Origin: Bacteroidota bacterium
Lineage (GTDB): Bacteria > Pseudomonadota > Alphaproteobacteria > Puniceispirillales > Puniceispirillaceae
NCBI GenBank assembly: GCA_009936825.1
Contig: JAACDV010000236.1
Coordinates: 1-29,304 of the forward strand
DNA length: 29,304 bases
Reading direction: 5' to 3'
The notes beneath the pieces were generated by a model. It had not been told where the DNA came from. It made no database searches and was given only the letters and a program-made list of their open reading frames with translations. The translations under genes and the position numbers were made by a program. Below, piece by piece: positions 24,412 through 29,304 of the stretch. Every line of letters starts with the position of its first letter. Position 1 is the first letter of the stretch.

Positions 24412-25515
24412 TCAATCTTGGGTATTAGAAATAACCGGCAGCGTAACCTCAAAGCGCGTAATGCCAGCATTGGAGCTGGAAACATTCATCACCCCGCGAT
24501 GTCTATTTACAATGTGCTTTACAATAGCAAGGCCGAGACCGGTGCCACCAATCTGACGGGAGCGCGCTTTATCAACACGGTAAAATCTTTCGGTTAGGCG
24601 GCCGAGATGTTTCTCGGCAATCGGCTCGCCAAAGTTCGAGACCGCAATTTTAACGGTGTCGGTGCCTTGCAAGACCACATCAAGGGAGATATCGCTCTCC
24701 TCAAACCCGTATTTCAACGCGTTCTCAATCAAATTATGAAACACTTCGTTGATCTCGTCGGCAAACCCGTTCATCAGCAACCGGCCAACATCAACCGGTC
24801 GCGCGTCATTCAAAAGGATGCGCATCTTGCGGCGTTCAGCACGGCTTTCAAGGCTGGCCACCACCGATTTCAACACCTCCATCAAGGGCACGGTCTCATC
24901 AGGAACAATATGCTCGTCAACCTCAACGCGCGACAATGAAAGAAGATCATCAATCAACCGCGACATGCGCCCGGATTCCTCTTCCATAATACGTAAAAAT
25001 CTTTGCTGAGTTGGCCAATCCTGAACCTCATTGACCAAAATTGTTTCGATAAAACCAGCAAGACTAGTCAACGGTGATCGCAATTCATGGCTGACATTGG
25101 CAACAAAATCTCGTCGCACTTTTTCCAGATTGCGCTGCAAAGTCATATCCAGAACCAGTACCATGATCAGCCCGTCATTCATGCGTTTGATCCGGATATT
25201 GAATTCCATCGACACACGCGATTGCGGCCTGTAAATCGCCGAGCTCTCCAAGCCTGCCCCTGAAACCACATCGGCGACCTCGTCTGCCTTGATCACCTCG
25301 GCCAGCGGCTGGCCTATCAGTGATTTTCCAGACACGCCGTCACCAAGAAACCGGACAGCGGCAGCATTGACCGATAAAATTACCCCCTGCTTATCAGCAA
25401 CGATCAGGCCATCATCCAGCATCCAGCCAAGTTCGCTAAGAAGACCAGTTTCAACGCCAACTTCAGCGTCAACATCTATGGGGGCGTCTGAAGGCTTTTT
25501 TTGAGGGGTTGTCAT
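24412..25515 (-). CDS. phoR: Phosphate regulon sensor histidine kinase PhoR (soluble form)
   Basis: The kinase has 367 residues with a PAS-like domain (about 25-125), the phospho-acceptor helix FVANVSHELRSPLTSL (His143), and the ATP domain with N box HNLIENALKYG (Asn265), F-box-like ERFYRVDKARS and G2 box GGTGLGLAIVKHIVNRHRG. The last two are typical of alphaproteobacterial PhoR. No transmembrane stretch is visible at the N-terminus, and the ppx stop lies only 36 bases before ATG 25515 (GAGG upstream), leaving no room for one. The G1 region reads AVSNFGEPI, with Asn294 where the ATP-binding Asp is normally found. It is followed by phoB after 97 bases. Confidence 0.9.
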   Translation of the reverse strand: MTTPQKKPSDAPIDVDAEVGVETGLLSELGWMLDDGLIVADKQGVILSVNAAAVRFLGDGVSGKSLIGQPLAEVIKADEVADVVSGAGLESSAIYRPQSRVSMEFNIRIKRMNDGLIMVLVLDMTLQRNLEKVRRDFVANVSHELRSPLTSLAGFIETILVNEVQDWPTQQRFLRIMEEESGRMSRLIDDLLSLSRVEVDEHIVPDETVPLMEVLKSVVASLESRAERRKMRILLNDARPVDVGRLLMNGFADEINEVFHNLIENALKYGFEESDISLDVVLQGTDTVKIAVSNFGEPIAEKHLGRLTERFYRVDKARSRQIGGTGLGLAIVKHIVNRHRGVMNVSSSNAGITRFEVTLPVISNTQD

Positions 25516-25551
25516 GGCAACCTCGATCCTCTTTCCGGTTTGCAGCCGCGG

Positions 25552-27075
25552 TCAGGCTTCTTTGATATTGGCAATCAGATTGGCACTTTGTGCAAGCTGT
25601 TGAAAACGGCGACGAGCATGATTATCCAACAACGCCGCACAGCTAGGGTCAACATCAAGCGTCAAAACCCCGTCTTCATTGGTAAGCCGCAATCCATCCA
25701 GCCCATGCGCGGTTCCGCCTGAAAAGGTCAGCGCAAATCGCAAACCAAGGCCAATGGTTGTCGCTTGAGCGCGGCGGCGGCGACTTAAAATAAAGCCCAA
25801 CTCAGGGGGGCGTGCCTTGTTTGTCTTGCGGCCAACATAACGGTGATAAATGGCTGTGGCCAGCCAGATGCGCTCTTTATGGGTGATACAGTTCACTGGC
25901 AGACCCAACACCCGGCGTGCGCCCAGATCACCACGCACATCCTCATGCTCGTTCCAGCATAAATCAGACAGGTTGCACGCCGCCTCTAACAGCCGGTCAA
26001 ATTTGGCGCGGTTTATTTGTTTGTCCTTAGCCTTATTGCCAGCCGGTTTATTGGCGCCATCGGCATCATCTGCGGTGTCGGGTGAAGGTGTGAAAAGCGG
26101 GCAAAGCAACTCAAACAATGCGCGCGGTACGTCCGAGAACCGGTGTGATGTGCGTGAAATTTCCTGACAGATCGCCTGCAGAAAATCGGCCTTTTCACTG
26201 TCGCGAAGTTCCTTATCGGCAAGCAGACCATCGCGGATACTCGTTCCGCTGATGGCAATCTTACTGCACCCGGTTCGCGCCAGCAATTCGCGCATGATCA
26301 GGGCAGCCATCGGCATGGTTTTTTGACGGCCAAGGGGTACACCCGAAAAGTCAGGAGTTTCACGGGAAAATGCGCCCAGAAGATTTTTCGCATCACGCCC
26401 GGGAATCCGCAGTCCATGAAGGACGGTAAGCGGATATCCAGACTGTTCGATATAAGCAAGTCCCAGCGCACGAAACGATCCACCAACCCCGTAAATCCGG
26501 TCGTGACACCCTTCGGCCAGCCAGGGATGGAGATCAAAGGCAGCGTTAATTTCATCCGCATCAAGTGATGACAAATGCCCAAAATTAAAACTGGTTGATT
26601 GGCGAATAACACCTTTTTCAAGATCAACAACTTCCAGACTACCGCCGCCAAGATCAGCAACAAATCCCGTTGCATCGGGAAGGTTGAGTGTTAGCCCGCG
26701 CGAAACATAATGCGCTTCTTCCTGCTGGGTGAGGATGGTAATCGGATGGCCAATAATAACCTCTGCCGCGCCAATAAAATCATCCGAATTGACTGCCCGC
26801 CGAACGGCTGCTGTCGCCACTGCATGAATTGTCACAACGCCCATGCTTTTCATGATGCTGGCGAAACGCGACATCGCCTCTAACGCCACCTTGATCCGGT
26901 CAGGCTGCAACTCTTCGGTATCGCCCAACCCTTCGCCAAGGCGGCAGTTTGAACGCTCATTAAACAAAGGAAATGGATAACGCCCGCCACTGCCATAGAT
27001 AACCAGCCGGATCGAGTTTGAGCCAATGTCAATGACGGCAATCGGCGCAGTCCGATCCTGTGATCTATAACTCAT
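25552..27075 (-). CDS. ppx: Ppx/GppA family exopolyphosphatase
   Basis: The 507-residue product is an actin-like-fold phosphatase: AVIDIGSNSIRLVIY (phosphate-1 motif) at the N-terminus, ATAAVRRAVNSDDF, FVADLGGGSLEVVD (phosphate-2), YGVGGSFRALG, and a C-terminal HD-like helical extension from about residue 330. It degrades polyphosphate and/or pppGpp. A hydrophilic linker of Asp/Ala/Lys-rich sequence (about residues 345-372, PSPDTADDADGANKPAGNK) separates the domains. ATG 27075 has AAGGAA upstream; the longer TTG-start frame begins inside the thiolase stop region. It lies between thiolase and phoR on the same strand, a sensible place for a gene of phosphate storage next to the phosphate sensor. 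Confidence 0.92.
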   Translation of the reverse strand: MSYRSQDRTAPIAVIDIGSNSIRLVIYGSGGRYPFPLFNERSNCRLGEGLGDTEELQPDRIKVALEAMSRFASIMKSMGVVTIHAVATAAVRRAVNSDDFIGAAEVIIGHPITILTQQEEAHYVSRGLTLNLPDATGFVADLGGGSLEVVDLEKGVIRQSTSFNFGHLSSLDADEINAAFDLHPWLAEGCHDRIYGVGGSFRALGLAYIEQSGYPLTVLHGLRIPGRDAKNLLGAFSRETPDFSGVPLGRQKTMPMAALIMRELLARTGCSKIAISGTSIRDGLLADKELRDSEKADFLQAICQEISRTSHRFSDVPRALFELLCPLFTPSPDTADDADGANKPAGNKAKDKQINRAKFDRLLEAACNLSDLCWNEHEDVRGDLGARRVLGLPVNCITHKERIWLATAIYHRYVGRKTNKARPPELGFILSRRRRAQATTIGLGLRFALTFSGGTAHGLDGLRLTNEDGVLTLDVDPSCAALLDNHARRRFQQLAQSANLIANIKEA

Positions 27076-27107
27076 CCACGGTTCCTTCTCCTCAGCTATA
27101 CGAACGA

Positions 27108-28304
27108 TCAAACGCGTTCAATAGCAATGGCCGTTCCCTCACCGCCGCCGATACAAATTGCGGCAATACCCCGCGTCAATCCACGTTTTTCCAGCGCGTT
27201 TAGCAAGGTCACGATAATACGGCTTCCCGAAGCCCCGATAGGATGCCCCAACGCACAGGCCCCGCCATTCACATTTACCTTGTCCCGTGAAATCCCAAGT
27301 TCATGCATAAAGGCCATCGGCACAACGGCAAAGGCCTCATTGACCTCCCAAAGATCGACGTCATCCACCTTCCAACCCAGCTTTTCCAACAATTTTTGCG
27401 CTGCGGGAACGGGTGCGGTGGTGAACCAGCCCGGCGCATGCGCATGGCTGGAATGAGCCAGAATCCGGGCGCGAACCTGCAACCCATCGCCGGATGCCTG
27501 CCCTGCACTAGTGACCACCAATGCCGCCGCCCCGTCCGAGATGGAAGATGCATTGGCGGCGGTAACAGTGCCGTCTTTGGCAAAAGCAGGTTTCAGCTGG
27601 GGAATTTTTTCCGGACGCGCTTTGCCGGGCTTTTCATCAATTTCTATGATTGTATCACCCGCGCGCGACGTCACAGTGACCGGGGTAATTTCCCCGTCAA
27701 AGGCTCCGCATTCTTGCGCAGCACAAGCATTGGCCAGCGATTGCAAGGCAAATTCATCTTGCGCAGCGCGTGAAAACTGATAATGCGAGGCACAATCTTC
27801 GGCAAAGCTTCCCATCAACCGGCCCTTGTCATAAGCGTCTTCCAGCCCGTCAAGGAACATATGCTCCTGCACACTGGCATGGCCAAGACGCGCCCCGCTT
27901 CGCATTTTTCCAGAGAGATATGGCGCATTGGTCATGCTTTCCATGCCGCCGGCAACCACGAGAGCGGCGCTGCCTGCACGAATCAAATCATGCGCCATCA
28001 TCACGGTTTTCATTCCAGACCCGCAAACCTTGTTCAAAGTGGCCGCCGGAATTGACTCATCCAACCCCGCCGCAAAACCGGCTTGGCGCGCTGGTGCCTG
28101 ACCAACGCCAGCCGGCAATACACACCCCATCAGAATTTCCGAAACCGCATCCGGTGAAGCGCCTGCATTTTCCAAAGCAGCTTTGATCGCGGCACCACCA
28201 AGCTGCGGCGATGCAACAGATGAAAAATCTCCGGCAAAACCGCCCATCGGTGTGCGCGCCGCACCCGCGATTACGATATCCGTCTGATTGGCTGCATCTG
28301 ACAT
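27108..28304 (-). CDS. Acetyl-CoA acetyltransferase (thiolase)
   Basis: The 398-residue product is a complete thiolase with acylated Cys94 in NKVCGSGMK, the motif NEAFA, His354 in GGACALGHPIGASG and Cys384 in CIGGGEG. The sequence fits the biosynthetic acetoacetyl-CoA type (AtoB/PhaA) best, but a 3-ketoacyl-CoA thiolase of beta-oxidation is possible. It condenses or splits acetyl-CoA units in the cytosol. GGAGAG precedes ATG 28304. It could act after the crotonyl-CoA made by glutaryl-CoA dehydrogenase is converted to acetoacetyl-CoA; this is inference, since the genes are far apart. ppx follows on the same strand; its start ATG is 32 bases after this stop. Confidence 0.94.
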   Translation of the reverse strand: MSDAANQTDIVIAGAARTPMGGFAGDFSSVASPQLGGAAIKAALENAGASPDAVSEILMGCVLPAGVGQAPARQAGFAAGLDESIPAATLNKVCGSGMKTVMMAHDLIRAGSAALVVAGGMESMTNAPYLSGKMRSGARLGHASVQEHMFLDGLEDAYDKGRLMGSFAEDCASHYQFSRAAQDEFALQSLANACAAQECGAFDGEITPVTVTSRAGDTIIEIDEKPGKARPEKIPQLKPAFAKDGTVTAANASSISDGAAALVVTSAGQASGDGLQVRARILAHSSHAHAPGWFTTAPVPAAQKLLEKLGWKVDDVDLWEVNEAFAVVPMAFMHELGISRDKVNVNGGACALGHPIGASGSRIIVTLLNALEKRGLTRGIAAICIGGGEGTAIAIERV

Positions 28305-28325
28305 AAATAACTCTCCATTTTTAGC

Positions 28326-28343
28326 TCCGGCTTCAAGTCCGGA
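28326..28343 (-). promoter_or_regulatory. Small hairpin in the thiolase leader
   Basis: TCCGG (28326-28330) and CCGGA (28339-28343) form a 5-bp stem with an 8-base loop, 22 bases before the thiolase start. It is too short for a terminator and has no U-run. No good promoter hexamers were found in the 180-base gap. Confidence 0.2.
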
Positions 28344-28480
28344 TCGATCGCTGCTCTGGACAGGCCTTTTGATCGCCGCGACAAGGTAGCAGGATCAGTT
28401 GATAGGTAAAAGTGCGGTGATGAAAACTGCGTTATATCCATGCTCATTTCATCTTTCGATCATTCATGCGCTAGCAACAA

Positions 28481-28496
28481 CCCCTTATTCGAGGGG
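28481..28496 (-). terminator. Weak hairpin at the end of the 3-hydroxyisobutyryl-CoA hydrolase gene
   Basis: CCCCT (28481-28485) and AGGGG (28492-28496) make a 5-bp GC-rich stem with a 6-base loop overlapping the stop codon. On the minus strand it is followed by TTGTTG, a poor U-run. It is a possible but weak terminator. Confidence 0.25.
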
Positions 28497-29304
28497 CGCA
28501 AGCAGCGCTGCAACCAATTCAGGCGGCACATCATCAACACTGCTATGCCGCCATTTCGGCGCATGGTCTTTGTCAATTATCGCGGCGCGAATGCCCTCAA
28601 GAAAATCACTATCTTTCATACTACGCGACGTAAATCGAAATTCCATTTCCAGCGCAGTCTTTATATTTGGTGCAAGACGTACCGCAGCAATAACCGCCGC
28701 AGTTGCCGCCATCGCCAGCGGTGATGCGGTCTGCATCGAAGTCAGTAACCGCGGCAAGGCGGCATTTAGACCATCATGTTCGGCAAGCGCACCGATCATC
28801 ACAGCCACATTGTCACCGGAAAAAACCGTATCAATCGCCGCCGCATTCGCCGCCAGAACCGAGCCACCATCATCAGAACTGGCCGTCCTAATTGCTGTCT
28901 CGATATCATCGGCCTCACATAATACCGCAACCAATTCTGAAAGCGCGGCCTCAGGGACATAATAATCGGCAAACCCGGCATAAATAGCATCTGCCGCCCG
29001 CATTCGATAACCGGTCAGGCCAAGACATTCACCAAGCCGCCCCGGAGCGCGTGCCAGCAACAAAGACCCGCCTACATCCGGCACCAGCCCAATGGCACAT
29101 TCCGGCATTGCAAGGCGCGTGCTGTCGGTAACAATCCGGGGCGATCCATGCGCCGAGAGACCAACCCCGCCGCCCATTACAAATCCATGCATGACCGCAA
29201 TATAGGGTTTTGGATACCCATCAATCAGCGCGTTCAAACGATATTCATCGCGCCAGAAGCGGCGAGCAGATTCATCATCACCTGCCTTGCCGGCCGCGAA
29301 TAAA
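28485..29304 (-). CDS. 3-hydroxyisobutyryl-CoA hydrolase (enoyl-CoA hydratase/isomerase family), N-terminus beyond window
   Basis: The frame is open through the right edge, so about 70-80 N-terminal residues are missing. The first visible residues, LFAAGKAGDDESARRFW, continue into YRLNALIDGYPKPYIAVMHG and MGGGVGLSAHGS, then MPECAIGLVPDVGGSLLLAR with the Glu and Asp typical of the hydrolase subfamily. LGLTGYRMRAADAIYAGFADYYV follows, as in human HIBCH. It releases 3-hydroxyisobutyrate from its CoA ester in valine breakdown. The C-terminal part (EFRFTSRSMKDSDFLEGIRAA) also fits the hydrolase branch rather than a plain enoyl-CoA hydratase. It lies upstream of the thiolase gene on the same strand, 180 bases apart. 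Confidence 0.86.
   Translation of the reverse strand, partial: LFAAGKAGDDESARRFWRDEYRLNALIDGYPKPYIAVMHGFVMGGGVGLSAHGSPRIVTDSTRLAMPECAIGLVPDVGGSLLLARAPGRLGECLGLTGYRMRAADAIYAGFADYYVPEAALSELVAVLCEADDIETAIRTASSDDGGSVLAANAAAIDTVFSGDNVAVMIGALAEHDGLNAALPRLLTSMQTASPLAMAATAAVIAAVRLAPNIKTALEMEFRFTSRSMKDSDFLEGIRAAIIDKDHAPKWRHSSVDDVPPELVAALLAPLE

Overview
The window looks like chromosomal DNA of a mid-GC alphaproteobacterium, perhaps a marine SAR116/Puniceispirillum-like heterotroph. That placement is inferred from protein style (BetA, PhoR/PhoB, Ppx/GppA, glutathione-dependent formaldehyde oxidation, YeeE/DUF6691 pair) and GC in the low-to-mid 50s; no rRNA gene is present to confirm it. Genes are densely packed. 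No tRNA or rRNA gene, insertion sequence, prophage or CRISPR array is visible. No gene-free stretch exceeds 300 bases; the longest are about 225 bases, at 333-556 and 22711-22937.

Left part (1-4941): a partial gamma-butyrobetaine hydroxylase/TauD-like dioxygenase (minus), tRNA uridine hydroxylase trhO (plus), ribulose-phosphate epimerase rpe (minus), then a plus-strand pair of glutaryl-CoA dehydrogenase and a class III CoA-transferase. The pair fits activation of glutarate to glutaryl-CoA and its oxidation to crotonyl-CoA.

C1/nitrogen block (4938-12171): on the minus strand, frmA and fghA (glutathione-linked formaldehyde oxidation) are followed by an agmatinase-family guanidino hydrolase and a DMT/EamA permease. 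Choline dehydrogenase betA lies just upstream, and an amidase is divergent from it. Choline is oxidised to glycine betaine, whose demethylation can release formaldehyde, so frmA/fghA would detoxify a product of the same diet.

Efflux and redox block (12221-21887): an RND pump with its periplasmic adaptor (overlapping genes); a GMC oxidoreductase broken by a single-base frameshift downstream of a Cys/Met-metabolism PLP enzyme; and a cytochrome P450 that closes a short operon with two YeeE/YedE-type sulfur transporter halves.

Right part (21964-29304): pyrE, a small DUF2256 zinc-ribbon protein, an unrecognised 138-aa protein, then a minus-strand run of a partial 3-hydroxyisobutyryl-CoA hydrolase, thiolase, ppx, phoR and phoB. 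phoR encodes a sensor kinase with no visible membrane segment, and a Pho-box-like direct repeat lies between phoR and phoB. The observations most worth a second look are the yeeE-yeeE-P450 operon with its perfect 15-bp tandem promoter repeat, the soluble PhoR with an altered G1 box, and the C-run frameshift in the GMC gene.
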